A stretch of DNA of 26,699 nucleotides from Clostridia bacterium (GTDB lineage Bacteria; Bacillota_A; Clostridia; Christensenellales; Aristaeellaceae): NCBI GenBank assembly GCA_017530275.1, contig JAFXMP010000295.1, positions 1 through 26,699 of the forward strand, read 5' to 3'. The first letter of the stretch is position 1. Each line of letters starts with the position of its first letter. Shown here piece after piece: positions 1-7,510 of this stretch. A program made the position numbers and the translations under genes. The notes beneath the pieces were generated by a model. It was not told the DNA's origin. It did not search any database and worked only from the letters and a program-made list of their open reading frames with translations.

Positions 1-2
1 AA

Positions 3-191
3 AAATACGTGGCAAGTATGCTCCGCCGCATGTCTGAGACGCAAAAAGCCGCAAAAGAGGCTTATGACAGCCGCCTGGGCCAGTGCAAAGCCTGCGATCA
101 GTTGTCCAATGGAACCTGCATGGGCTGCGGCTGCCTGGTGGAGCTGAAAGCGGCGTATAAAAACGAAAAATGCCCCTACAAGAAATGGTAG
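3..191 (+). CDS. DUF6171-like small cysteine-rich protein (5' end outside window)
   Basis: The reading frame is open to the left edge, so this is the C-terminal part of a protein; the GTG at 9 is probably not the real start. The visible residues carry the spacing CxxC, a second CxxCxC cluster and a final CP followed by KKW. From memory this is the hallmark of the small DUF6171 family of Bacillota (RLxxCxxC, then GxCxxCGCxVE, then CP). The cysteines probably bind a metal such as zinc. No function is established for the family as far as I know. It is followed directly by a good intrinsic terminator, so it is the last gene of its transcript. The family call is from pattern memory only. Confidence 0.7.
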   Translation, partial: KYVASMLRRMSETQKAAKEAYDSRLGQCKACDQLSNGTCMGCGCLVELKAAYKNEKCPYKKW

Positions 192-197
192 GAGCGC

Positions 198-235
198 AAG
201 GCCCGTGAGGCTGAAAGCCGAACGGGCTTTTTCTT
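198..235 (+). terminator. Intrinsic terminator after the DUF6171 gene
   Basis: A 9-bp stem (198-206 with 222-230, one G-U pair) closes a 15-nt loop and is followed by a T-rich run to 235. It starts 7 bases after the stop codon at 189-191. Confidence 0.85.
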
Positions 236-286
236 TCTACAACGTATTGGCTCAGTTGATCGGGATTTATTGAACAGCTTAAAGCA

Positions 287-404
287 GAGAGTTGAGAGCG
301 GAGAGTTGAGAGTTGAGTTTTATATAGTCAATCAATAGGATTCTCTTGTAATAATCACTATATCATCTCAACTCCCAACTCTCAACTCTTAACTCTCAAC
401 TCTG
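287..404. repeat. Heptad fold-back element 1
   Basis: The left arm (287-317) is four 7-bp units of the form GAGAGTT, one of them GAGAGCG, plus a trailing GAG. A unique 49-nt core (318-366) follows. The right arm (367-404) starts with CTC and continues with five complementary units of the form AACTCTC, with single-base variants. The arms can pair into a long hairpin. The element fills most of the gap between two convergent genes. A second element with the same plan lies at 4235-4351. It does not resemble a terminator, since it has no T run, nor a CRISPR array, since units are contiguous and inverted around one core. Confidence 0.85.
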
Positions 405-417
405 ACTTAAAGTGTCC

Positions 418-993
418 CTAAAATCCTTTTGAAGCCTTGCTCTCCAGCCACGCTTCCGCTTCCTCTTTGCTGTCAAAGCCGATCCCCCGAAGCAGCGCCT
501 GCCGGTCTTCCGGCTCAAAATCCGTGAGCGTCAAAGGATAGGTTTTTTCCAGCGCCATGCCGTCGCCGTACACGTTGTGGGTCAGCACCGCTTCCCCGGC
601 GTCGTTGGCCGAAAGCACCTCGTGCATGGGGCAGAACAGATCGATTTCCCGTCCCATGGCCACCGCTTCTGGAGAAAAGCTTTCGATGTTCCATGCTTCA
701 TAATAGTCCCGGGCCTCGTTAAAATCCGCCCCCAGCAGAGCTTCCGGCGCGGAAACCCTTCGGGTGACGCTGTGACCGCAGCGGGAAAAGGCCATGGTCT
801 GGATGATCTGGCAGTCCCTGTCCATCCGCTGTCCGTCCCCGGCCGCGCTGGCGGCGGGCGGGGTGGGCAGTTCCTCCGCTTTATCATTTACAGGGGCCTG
901 CGCTGTGCGGGGTAAAAGCAGCAGCGCCGCCGCAATTGCCGCCGCCGTGATCCAGGCCAAACGGAATACCACGCCCCATTTTGTTTTTTTCAC
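418..993 (-). CDS. BofC C-terminal-domain-like membrane-anchored protein
   Basis: This 191-residue protein has an N-terminal membrane segment (about residues 11-27) followed by a Pro/Ala linker and an extracytoplasmic domain. The domain has the pattern CQIIQT...RCGHSV..R...P..LLG, then SFSPEAV, DLFCPMH and DRQALLRGI. From memory this matches the BofC C-terminal-domain family. In Bacillus BofC controls SpoIVB signalling to sigma-K across forespore membranes, but proteins carrying only this domain are not characterised. The GTG start at 993 is chosen because GGAGGG lies 7 bases upstream; the longer ATG start at 1023 has no such site. It is divergent from the HAD gene. A sporulation role is inference. 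Confidence 0.7.
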   Translation of the reverse strand: MKKTKWGVVFRLAWITAAAIAAALLLLPRTAQAPVNDKAEELPTPPAASAAGDGQRMDRDCQIIQTMAFSRCGHSVTRRVSAPEALLGADFNEARDYYEAWNIESFSPEAVAMGREIDLFCPMHEVLSANDAGEAVLTHNVYGDGMALEKTYPLTLTDFEPEDRQALLRGIGFDSKEEAEAWLESKASKGF

Positions 994-1033
994 GCCGCAT
1001 CCCTCCATACGTTTCCATATCATTATGTCCGGC

Positions 1034-1062
1034 TTGCATAAAAATCATTCCTGTGGTACAAT
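1034..1062 (+). promoter_or_regulatory. Sigma-A-like promoter of the HAD phosphatase gene
   Basis: A -35 box TTGCAT (1034-1039) and a -10 box TACAAT (1057-1062) are separated by 17 bp and lie about 30 bases upstream of the start codon at 1094. Confidence 0.6.
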
Positions 1063-1093
1063 ATTTCCCATGAAAAGGAAGGAGCATCAAACC

Positions 1094-1738
1094 ATGAAAA
1101 AAGGCGTTGTGTTTGATTTGGACGGGACGCTGATTCATTCCTTGCCGGATATCGCCGCAGCCATGAACCGGTCCCTGGCGAAATTTGGCCTACCGGGTTT
1201 TGAGGAAGCGGCCTATAAATATAAGGTGGGCAACGGCGTGCTGAAACTGACCGAACGATGCGTAGGCGAGCGGAAGGACCTGTACGATCAGGTGAAAGCA
1301 GCCTACATGGAAGATTATTCCCAGCATAACCGGGTGAACAGCCGCCCCTTCCGGGGCGTGGAGGACATGCTCCGGGCCCTGATCCAGCGGAATATTCCCG
1401 TGGCCGTACTCACAAACAAGGACCAGCAGGACGCGGAAAGCATGCTGCACCATTTTTTCCCTGATATATCCTTTTCGGTCATCCGGGGCCGCAATGAGGG
1501 CGTGCCCCTGAAACCGGACCCCGCCGGAGCGCTGCTCATTGCCCAGGAATTGAATGTCACCCCCGGCGACTGCCTGTATGTGGGCGATACCAGTACGGAC
1601 ATGAACTGCGGCAGCGCCGCGGGCATGGAAACCGTGGGCGTGCTGTGGGGCTACCGTCCCCGGGAAGAACTCACTGCCAACGGCGCACGGCACCTGATTT
1701 CCGACCCCATGGAGTTGGTGGATTTGGCGGAAGCCTAA
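1094..1738 (+). CDS. HAD-family phosphatase, phosphoglycolate phosphatase-like
   Basis: The 214-residue protein has all four HAD motifs. DLDGT is at 8-12, with nucleophile D8 and acid/base D10. The motif II threonine is T107 in VLTN, the motif III lysine is K140 in LKPDP, and motif IV is GDTSTD at 164-169. The helical cap lies between about residues 15 and 85, as in Gph/PpaX-like enzymes, and HSLPD resembles the DSLPD of Gph. It probably hydrolyses a small phosphate ester such as 2-phosphoglycolate in the cytosol; the substrate is not fixed by the sequence. The start at 1094 is preceded by AAGGAAGGAG; upstream in-frame starts reach into the divergent gene and are unlikely. It is monocistronic, with its own promoter and terminator. 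Confidence 0.85.
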   Translation: MKKGVVFDLDGTLIHSLPDIAAAMNRSLAKFGLPGFEEAAYKYKVGNGVLKLTERCVGERKDLYDQVKAAYMEDYSQHNRVNSRPFRGVEDMLRALIQRNIPVAVLTNKDQQDAESMLHHFFPDISFSVIRGRNEGVPLKPDPAGALLIAQELNVTPGDCLYVGDTSTDMNCGSAAGMETVGVLWGYRPREELTANGARHLISDPMELVDLAEA

Positions 1739-1752
1739 AATGCTTCGCCATT

Positions 1753-1792
1753 CACGCGTCGCCCCGAGCGGGAGAGACGCGTGTTTTTTTTC
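1753..1792 (+). terminator. Intrinsic terminator after the HAD gene
   Basis: A perfect 8-bp stem CACGCGTC/GACGCGTG (1753-1760 with 1776-1783) is followed by eight T residues. Confidence 0.9.
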
Positions 1793-1825
1793 TTTGTTTC
1801 TGTGCATTTCCCTTTCGGCGCTTTC

Positions 1826-1854
1826 TTGCAATTCTTCTCATTTCATATTACAAT
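1826..1854 (+). promoter_or_regulatory. Sigma-A-like promoter of the GGDEF gene
   Basis: TTGCAA (1826-1831) and TACAAT (1849-1854) are separated by 17 bp. They lie 69 bases upstream of the start codon at 1923 and just after the previous terminator. Confidence 0.6.
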
Positions 1855-1922
1855 AGACAGGGCGACACAAAAGCGCATGAAATGAAGCCGTAAACCGACT
1901 GGAGGCCATAGGAGGAAGCGAC

Positions 1923-2738
1923 ATGCAGACAAACTTTCATGATATTATTCTTCGGTTCTTTTGCGAGGATATTGGCGGTATCGTGATCACGGACGCCGAT
2001 GGATCAATCCTGTACTACGATGAAAAATCTGCTTTTTTGAAGCAGGAAAAAACCAACTGGCACGCGGCCTGTCCTCTGCCGCAGCTGGGCCAGAAAAGCG
2101 AACTGTGGGATCTGCTTCGCACTTCCACCGGGGAAACCTATATGGTGATCACCTCCACCTTTCAGGAAACGGATGGTATGCTGCAAATCCATCAATTGAT
2201 CGATACCAGCCTCTATATGGGCCTGTACCGGGATATTTCCGATTATTCCAAAACGCTCAAGGATGAAAAGGAACACGACGGCCTGACCGGTCTGTACAAC
2301 AAAGGCAAGTTCATGAGCCTGAAACAGACCCTGTTTCCAAAACAGGATTCCATCGTCATCTTCAACATGGACGTGAACAATTTAAAGCTTATGAACGACA
2401 CTTACGGCCACGAGGCGGGCGATAAGCTGATCAAAAAAGCCGCCGCCAGCCTGCACAAAATAGAAGCCCGCAACGTGATGGCGTTCCGCGTCGGCGGCGA
2501 TGAATTTATGGCCGTGGGCCTGCATCTGTCCCGGGAAGAAGCGGAAAGGCTGCTTGAGACCTGGAAAGCAGGGCTGGAAGAACTGAACCGGCAGAACGAT
2601 GGCATCCAGTGCGTGATCGCCTGCGGCATGGCATACGGAGACGCGGGATATGATTTGGAAGCGCTGCTCAAGCAGGCGGACGAGCGGATGTACGAGGATA
2701 AGAAGGCTAAAAAGAGCCTTGGTGAACAGATCAGGTAG
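1923..2738 (+). CDS. Diguanylate cyclase with N-terminal PAS-like sensor
   Basis: The 271-residue protein has a soluble N-terminal region (about 1-110) that begins like a PAS fold (GGIVITDADGSILYYD at 18-33). A short helix leads to a GGDEF domain (about 117-268) with the intact signature GGDEF at 191-195 and the substrate-binding NMDVNNLKLMNDTYGHEAGD region. It should make cyclic di-GMP from two GTP in the cytosol. The inhibitory I-site RxxD expected at 182-185 is absent (ARNV there), so product feedback is probably missing. AGGAGG precedes the ATG. The next gene starts 41 bases downstream with no terminator between, suggesting co-transcription. The PAS ligand is unknown. Confidence 0.9.
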   Translation: MQTNFHDIILRFFCEDIGGIVITDADGSILYYDEKSAFLKQEKTNWHAACPLPQLGQKSELWDLLRTSTGETYMVITSTFQETDGMLQIHQLIDTSLYMGLYRDISDYSKTLKDEKEHDGLTGLYNKGKFMSLKQTLFPKQDSIVIFNMDVNNLKLMNDTYGHEAGDKLIKKAAASLHKIEARNVMAFRVGGDEFMAVGLHLSREEAERLLETWKAGLEELNRQNDGIQCVIACGMAYGDAGYDLEALLKQADERMYEDKKAKKSLGEQIR

Positions 2739-2779
2739 GCATAGGGGATAGAGAATCCATAAACGGAGGAAGACGAACG

Positions 2780-4228
2780 ATGAAAAAGGCGGCCTGGGAA
2801 ATCGCCGTATGCGCCGCAGTGCTGATCGTGTTTTGTTTGATCTGCCGTTTTACGTTCCTGAATACCTATACGGCCTATATCCCTGTGACCAGCGCAAGAG
2901 CGGAAAACCTGCGGCCAGGCGGTGTAAAGATGGCGTCGGACGCGCCGCATGTACTGCATGGGGAAGTTGAGGTTCACGAAGGTTATTTATCCATGCCCGT
3001 GCATCCGGATCATGCCGGGGAAGTTTTCCTGCAATTTCAGACTGAAAGCGGCGAAGAACTGAATGCCTTGCTGCTGCGGGTGGACCGGTTCATGACGGTT
3101 TACGATCCACAAACCGGCGGCTTTACCGGCGATTCCGCCGTGATGATCGCCATCACCGTTTTCTGGCTGATGGTGAGTTTGATCATGCTTCGGCATTTCT
3201 TCCAGGCCAAGGGACCTGATTTTTACTCCTATTCCACCATTTATTTTATCGGCTTTTTCCTGTTTTCCCTGGTGACTGGACTGGTGATGCTGTCCGCCAC
3301 GGCAGCTCATTTGGCCGATCCCGTCCAGTACAGCATGTTTTCGGTCTATTCCGTCATCAACAGCGCCAGCACCCATTTTATGCTTTTGACCATGCCCTTG
3401 GTGGTGCTTTTCGGCATCGCCATGGGGGTCAGCAATATTGCTCTGCTTCGGCATGAAAGAATGTGGCTGCCCAATATGATGGGGCTGCTGGTGAGCGTGG
3501 CGCTGATCTTGGGGGAAGCGGCAGGGTGGTGTCTGTTCAGCCGGGATTTCATGGGCTCGGAATGGGAGTGGCGCGTCAAGCAGACGCTGGAAAACACCTG
3601 TGCCACTGTGTTCGTATACTGCGAATGTATGCTGGCAGGCTCGATCGTATGCGGTATCAAGGCGGCCAGGCACCAGCCCTCCCCGGATAAGGATTTCATC
3701 ATCATTTTGGGCTGCTGGTTCCGAAAGGATGGAACGCTTCCGCCGCTTTTGCAGGGGCGGGCGGACCGGGCCATCGCTTTCTGGCGCAATCAGAAGGAGA
3801 AAACGGGCCGTGAAGCCCGCTTCATTCCCTCCGGCGGCCAGGGGAAGGATGAGCCCATGGCCGAGGGGGAAGCCCTTCGCCGGTATCTCATCGACCAGGG
3901 CGTGCCGGAAAGCCTGATTCTGCCGGAGACTCAAGCCAAGAACACCTATCAGAATATGGACTATTCCAAAACCATCATTCAGCGGGTCAATCCCCAGGGC
4001 AAGGCAGTGTTCGCCACCACCAATTACCACGTGTTCCGCAGCGGCGTGTGGGCGTCCATGGCTGGGCTCAACGCCGAAGGCGTGGGCAGCCGCACCAAAT
4101 GGTGGTACTGGCCCAACGCCTTCATGCGGGAGGTGGTGGGATTGCTAAAAAAGCGCTGGAAGCAGGAGGTTCTTTTCCTGATCCTGCTGATCGCATTCTT
4201 TGCCGTTCTGTCCATGGCGGTGGGATAA
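2780..4228 (+). CDS. Multi-pass membrane protein with C-terminal DUF218 (YdcF/ElyC-like) domain
   Basis: The 482-residue protein has one N-terminal membrane segment (about 7-27), an extracytoplasmic stretch, then about five hydrophobic segments between residues 110 and 300. A DUF218 domain follows (about 300-440), and a last membrane segment lies near 460-480. The DUF218 hallmarks are IIILGCWF, the GRADRAIAF stretch, IPSGGQG, ESLILPETQAKNTYQN and TTNYHVFRSG. Related ElyC/SanA/YdcF proteins take part in cell-envelope maintenance, but their chemistry is poorly defined. GGAGG stands upstream of the ATG. It is probably co-transcribed with the diguanylate cyclase, so a surface process under c-di-GMP influence is possible; that link is only from proximity. 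Confidence 0.85.
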   Translation: MKKAAWEIAVCAAVLIVFCLICRFTFLNTYTAYIPVTSARAENLRPGGVKMASDAPHVLHGEVEVHEGYLSMPVHPDHAGEVFLQFQTESGEELNALLLRVDRFMTVYDPQTGGFTGDSAVMIAITVFWLMVSLIMLRHFFQAKGPDFYSYSTIYFIGFFLFSLVTGLVMLSATAAHLADPVQYSMFSVYSVINSASTHFMLLTMPLVVLFGIAMGVSNIALLRHERMWLPNMMGLLVSVALILGEAAGWCLFSRDFMGSEWEWRVKQTLENTCATVFVYCECMLAGSIVCGIKAARHQPSPDKDFIIILGCWFRKDGTLPPLLQGRADRAIAFWRNQKEKTGREARFIPSGGQGKDEPMAEGEALRRYLIDQGVPESLILPETQAKNTYQNMDYSKTIIQRVNPQGKAVFATTNYHVFRSGVWASMAGLNAEGVGSRTKWWYWPNAFMREVVGLLKKRWKQEVLFLILLIAFFAVLSMAVG

Positions 4229-4234
4229 TCTCTG

Positions 4235-4351
4235 CAGAGTGCAGAGTTCAGAGCGCAGAGTTCAGATATGTTTTGATATGAAAAGCGCTGGGAAACTGGC
4301 ATTTTGGAAGACAATACCATCTGAACCCTCAACTCTCAGCTCTGAACTCTT
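4235..4351. repeat. Heptad fold-back element 2
   Basis: The left arm (4235-4265) is four 7-bp units of the form CAGAGTT, one of them CAGAGCG, plus a trailing CAG. A unique 55-nt core (4266-4320) follows. The right arm (4321-4351) starts with CTG and continues with four complementary units of the form AACTCTG or AACTCTC. The left arm is exactly as long as that of element 1 (31 nt). The units differ mainly in the first base, C here and G there. It sits between two genes on the same strand, ending 30 bases before the next start codon, so it would lie in that gene's leader if co-transcribed. Confidence 0.85.
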
Positions 4352-4381
4352 TCATGCAGCGGTGATAAAGGGGCGGAATTT

Positions 4382-5515
4382 ATGAGTTTGTATGAAGCGC
4401 GTGAAGAAGTGCGGGTCAACGGCGTTAGCCTGCGGTACGCGGCAGTGGGCAGCGGCAGACCCGTGGTGCTGGTGCACGGCAACGGCGAAAGCCACGACCT
4501 GTTTGAAACTGAAATCGATCAGCTGACGGCGGTGGGCTATCGCGTATACGCCCCGGATTCCAGGGGCCACGGGGCCAGCGGGCCTGTAACGGAATACCAC
4601 TACGCGGACATGGCGGAGGACATATTTCAGTTCATTCAGGCCCTGGCCCTGGACGCTCCCGTTCTGTACGGCCACAGCGACGGCGGCATCATCGGCTTGC
4701 TGCTGGCCCTCCGCCATCCGGGTGCGCTGAGCGCGCTGGCGATCAGCGGCACGAATCTTTCCCCCGCCGGGCTGGACCCGGCCTTTCTTGCATGGTGCCG
4801 GGAGCAAATTGAAAAACGCCCCGATCCGCTGATCACCCTGATGCTCACCGAACCTTGCATTGATCCCCGGTCCCTTGCGCAAATCACCATCCCCGTGCTG
4901 GTAACGGTGGGTGAACACGATTTGATCCTGCCAGAAGAGACGGAAACCATCGTTTCCAATCTCCCTAACGCCCACCGGGTTGTGGTAAAGGGGGAGGATC
5001 ACGGCAGTTATATCGAGCACAGCGAAATCATGGGCAGCTTGCTGCTTGATTTTTTACAAACAATCAACCATGAGGAGGCAGACATGTACGAAATCAAAAG
5101 CGAACGGCTGAACGCGGAAGAATACATTGATTTTCTCAAGCGCACGAACCTGGGGTCCCAGTACCCCAAGGAACGCTTCAACGAACGGATCGACCGGCTG
5201 CTGAAAAACGCTTCCATCAGCCTGGCAGCAAGGAACGAGGAAAAGCGCCTGATCGGCGCATTGCTGGGCGTTACCGATTTTGCCTACTGGCTGTTCGTCA
5301 CTGATTTAGGCGTGGACAGAGCCTATGAACGGCAGGGTATCGGCAGGAGCCTGATGAAAACCGCCCTCGCCCTGGCCGGCGGCGAAAAGGACGTCGCCGT
5401 TTATCTGGTCGCCAACGAAAAAGCCGTGCCCTTCTATGAAAAGCTGGGCATGGAAAAAGCGGACAGCGTGATGCAGTACAATCATGTGGAATGGACAGAC
5501 TTTACCGTAGAGTAA
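4382..5515 (+). CDS. Alpha/beta-hydrolase fused to a GNAT N-acetyltransferase
   Basis: This 377-residue protein has two enzymes in one frame. Residues 1-228 are an alpha/beta-hydrolase with oxyanion-loop HGNGES (32-37), nucleophile elbow GHSDG with S99, acid D180 (GEHD) and catalytic H207 (EDHGSY). Residues 235-377 are a GNAT domain with the acetyl-CoA pyrophosphate loop RQGIG (316-320) and a typical C-terminal NEKAVPFYEKLGM. The hydrolase probably acts on a small ester or amide, and the GNAT acetylates an amine; neither substrate is known. At the seam an AGGAGG (5073-5078) stands 5 bases before an in-frame ATG (5084), coding for the linker. This looks like two formerly separate genes, or a fusion that can also yield the GNAT alone. 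Confidence 0.85.
   Translation: MSLYEAREEVRVNGVSLRYAAVGSGRPVVLVHGNGESHDLFETEIDQLTAVGYRVYAPDSRGHGASGPVTEYHYADMAEDIFQFIQALALDAPVLYGHSDGGIIGLLLALRHPGALSALAISGTNLSPAGLDPAFLAWCREQIEKRPDPLITLMLTEPCIDPRSLAQITIPVLVTVGEHDLILPEETETIVSNLPNAHRVVVKGEDHGSYIEHSEIMGSLLLDFLQTINHEEADMYEIKSERLNAEEYIDFLKRTNLGSQYPKERFNERIDRLLKNASISLAARNEEKRLIGALLGVTDFAYWLFVTDLGVDRAYERQGIGRSLMKTALALAGGEKDVAVYLVANEKAVPFYEKLGMEKADSVMQYNHVEWTDFTVE
5073..5086 (+). promoter_or_regulatory. Internal ribosome binding site and in-frame ATG inside the fusion gene
   Basis: AGGAGG (5073-5078), a 5-nt spacer and ATG (5084-5086) lie exactly at the hydrolase/GNAT boundary, in the reading frame of the fusion (codon 235). It would allow separate translation of the GNAT domain. 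One more T in the T6 tract at 5050-5055 would end the hydrolase at the TGA 5071-5073. Confidence 0.65.
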
Positions 5516-5531
5516 CCAAAAAGCGCGGGAA

Positions 5532-5560
5532 TTGACAGAAAAAGGCGGAAAGCATATAAT
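5532..5560 (+). promoter_or_regulatory. Full-consensus promoter of azlCD
   Basis: TTGACA (5532-5537) and TATAAT (5555-5560) are separated by exactly 17 bp, so both boxes and the spacer are perfect. In the leader a 6-bp inverted repeat CGGCGC/GCGCCG (5572-5577 with 5593-5598) flanks a GGGGGGAG stretch. Confidence 0.85.
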
Positions 5561-5614
5561 GAATCCGTTTGCGGCGCGCCGGGGGGAGAATTGCGCCGTG
5601 GGAAAGAAGCGGGT

Positions 5615-6331
5615 ATGAAAAGCGATCCTTTCAAAGAATGGGTGCGTGGATGCAAAAACGGCATTCCCATCGGGCTGGGTTATCTGGCCGTGTCTTTTTC
5701 ATTTGGCATTCTGGCCCTGCGCTCCGGGCTAACGGTAGGACAATCGGTGCTGATCTCCGCCCTGAACCTGACCAGCGCGGGCCAGTTCGCGTCTCTTTCC
5801 GTGATCGCCGCGTCAGGCAGCTATCTGGAATTGGCCCTTTCCCAGTTGATCATCAACCTTCGCTATTGCCTCATGAGCGCCAGCCTGAGCCAGAAGGTGG
5901 ACCGGGCCGCGCCTTTTTTTCACCGTTTTCTGATGGCCTTTGGGGTGACCGATGAGATTTTTGCTCTTTCCGTGTCCACCCACGGGCCGCTTTCGCCCTT
6001 CTATACTTATGGACAAATGTCGGTCGCCATCCCCGGCTGGACGCTGGGCACGCTGCTGGGGGCCGTGGCGGGCAACATATTGCCGCCCCGGGTGCTCAGC
6101 GCCTTGGGCGTAGCGCTGTATGCCATGTTCTGCGCCATCATCATTCCTCCCGCCCGGAAAAACAAGGCGCTGGCCGTGATCATTCTGTGCGCCATGCTTG
6201 CCAGCGAGGCGTTCACCTTCGCGCCGCTGCTCCGGGACATTTCCTCCGGCACCCGGGTGATCATCCTCACCGTCAGCATCGCCGCTCTGGCGGCCTGGCT
6301 GCGTCCCGTAAAGAAGGAGGATGCGCCATGA
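5615..6331 (+). CDS. azlC: AzlC-family branched-chain amino acid exporter, large subunit
   Basis: The 238-residue membrane protein starts KEWVRGCKNGIPIGLGYLAVSFSFGI and continues with NLTSAGQFASL and INLRYCLMSASL, the classic AzlC pattern. About six hydrophobic segments follow. With AzlD it forms a membrane pair exporting branched-chain amino acids or analogues such as azaleucine. The ATG at 5615 agrees with the usual family N-terminus; a TTG at 5591 in the same frame, 2 bases after GGGGGGAG, is an alternative that would add 8 residues. The azlD start overlaps the azlC stop (ATGA), so the two are translationally coupled. Confidence 0.9.
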   Translation: MKSDPFKEWVRGCKNGIPIGLGYLAVSFSFGILALRSGLTVGQSVLISALNLTSAGQFASLSVIAASGSYLELALSQLIINLRYCLMSASLSQKVDRAAPFFHRFLMAFGVTDEIFALSVSTHGPLSPFYTYGQMSVAIPGWTLGTLLGAVAGNILPPRVLSALGVALYAMFCAIIIPPARKNKALAVIILCAMLASEAFTFAPLLRDISSGTRVIILTVSIAALAAWLRPVKKEDAP

Positions 6332-6636
6332 GCGGAAACGTGTATGTGTATATCCTGGTGATGGCAACGGTCACTTACCTGATCCGCATGCTGCCCCTGA
6401 CCCTGATCCGGGAAAGGATCAAGAGCGCGTTCATCAAGTCATTCCTGTACTACGTGCCCTATGTGACCCTGGCTGTCATGACCTTTCCCGCCATCCTGTC
6501 GGCCACTTCCTCGCCCTGGTCGGGCCTGGCAGGGTTTTTGACTGCAGCAGTCCTCAGCTATAAGGGAAAAGGGCTGATTTTCGTTTCCCTGTGCGCCTGC
6601 GGGGCGGTGTTCCTGCTGGAATTGGCGCTGGTGTGA
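6328..6636 (+). CDS. azlD: AzlD-family small subunit of the branched-chain amino acid exporter
   Basis: The 102-residue protein has three to four hydrophobic segments and the AzlD features TYLIRMLPL near the N-terminus and YYVPYVTLAVMTFPAIL in the middle. It is the small partner of AzlC in the cytoplasmic membrane. Its ATG (6328) overlaps the azlC stop codon by four bases and is preceded by AAGGAGG at 6314-6320, inside azlC. The gene ends 40 bases before the convergent permease gene. No terminator hairpin was seen in that short gap. Confidence 0.9.
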   Translation: MSGNVYVYILVMATVTYLIRMLPLTLIRERIKSAFIKSFLYYVPYVTLAVMTFPAILSATSSPWSGLAGFLTAAVLSYKGKGLIFVSLCACGAVFLLELALV

Positions 6637-6676
6637 GGGGTATAGCCGCAGCGGACAGGTCCATACAAAAGAAATG

Positions 6677-7510
6677 CTATAAAAGCGTTAATTCGTTCAT
6701 GGTTCTAATCATCGGTTTCCTGACGCATAAATAGAGCAGCAGGCACGGGAAAACAAACAGGACGGACGCGGCGAAAATCACGTTTGGAAACAGGCGGTAA
6801 ATGCTGTTCATTTCTACGGACAGCGGCATGATGCATTTCGCCGGATCCAGCAGGATGAGGGGCTGTTCGATCATGCCGTAACACTCTGAAAAGCAGAGCA
6901 TGAGCAAAGTGCATAGGGCGGGAACCGAAAAAGGAATTACGAGATAGTATAAAACAGAAAGAACAGAATTGGTATCCAGCCGCACCGCGTCTATGATTTC
7001 ATCCGGCAGGCCGCGCATGAACTGCCGCGTGAGGAAAACGCCGAAGGGCATGACAGCGGAAGGAAGCAGGATCGCCCACCATGTGTTGTCGATTTTCAAC
7101 TGCTTTGCCAGGATCAGGGTGGGGGTCATGGTAATCTGAAGCGGGGCCAGCATCGTCAGGATCACAAAATAGAAGATTACGCGGGTCCAGCGGCTGTTTT
7201 GCTTCGCGAGATAAAACCCAAGAACAGGCACGGTCAGCAAATGCAGCGCCGTCATGGCTGCCGCGGAAAAGAGCGACACGGCAAAACTTCGCGGGAACCC
7301 AATGTACATCCAATCCTCTGGATAAAGAAGCTGGGCATACTGCTCCAGGGACGGGTTCAGGGTAAACCACGCAGGGCTGCGGCTGACAGAACCGTAGTGA
7401 AAAGCAAATTCCTCCTGAGGCAGAAAAGAACCGATCAGCGTCCAGTATAAGGGCAAAAGCAAAATCACGGCCAGCAGGATGAGGACAGCATAAAGGATGA
7501 TGCGTTTCAT
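6677..7510 (-). CDS. ABC transporter permease, MalG/UgpE-like (sugar type)
   Basis: The 277-residue protein has about six membrane segments and the cytoplasmic EAA-type loop IIDAVRLD...YLVIPFSVPA that docks the ATPase. It is the MalG-type half of a CUT1-like carbohydrate importer. Its ATG (7510) overlaps the stop of the preceding permease in an ATGA arrangement; the longer start at 7549 would run deep into that gene and is rejected. The EAA loop is degenerate, lacking the usual DG after A, and the spacing is normal. It is the last gene of the ECF sigma factor operon. No ATPase gene is present, so it probably uses a shared MsmX/UgpC-type ATPase encoded elsewhere; that is inference from related systems. 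Confidence 0.85.
   Translation of the reverse strand: MKRIILYAVLILLAVILLLPLYWTLIGSFLPQEEFAFHYGSVSRSPAWFTLNPSLEQYAQLLYPEDWMYIGFPRSFAVSLFSAAAMTALHLLTVPVLGFYLAKQNSRWTRVIFYFVILTMLAPLQITMTPTLILAKQLKIDNTWWAILLPSAVMPFGVFLTRQFMRGLPDEIIDAVRLDTNSVLSVLYYLVIPFSVPALCTLLMLCFSECYGMIEQPLILLDPAKCIMPLSVEMNSIYRLFPNVIFAASVLFVFPCLLLYLCVRKPMIRTMNELTLL

Noticed and set aside
287..404. CRISPR-like array
   Set aside because: The short units are contiguous with no spacers, and they invert around one core.
794..1093. N-terminal extension of the HAD phosphatase frame by 100 codons
   Set aside because: It overlaps the divergent BofC-like gene and its promoter region; the ATG at 1094 has a proper ribosome binding site and gives the normal family N-terminus.
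2987..4030. 347-codon open frame on the minus strand
   Set aside because: It is antisense to the DUF218 membrane protein, His/Gly/Gln-rich without any domain, as expected for a shadow frame.
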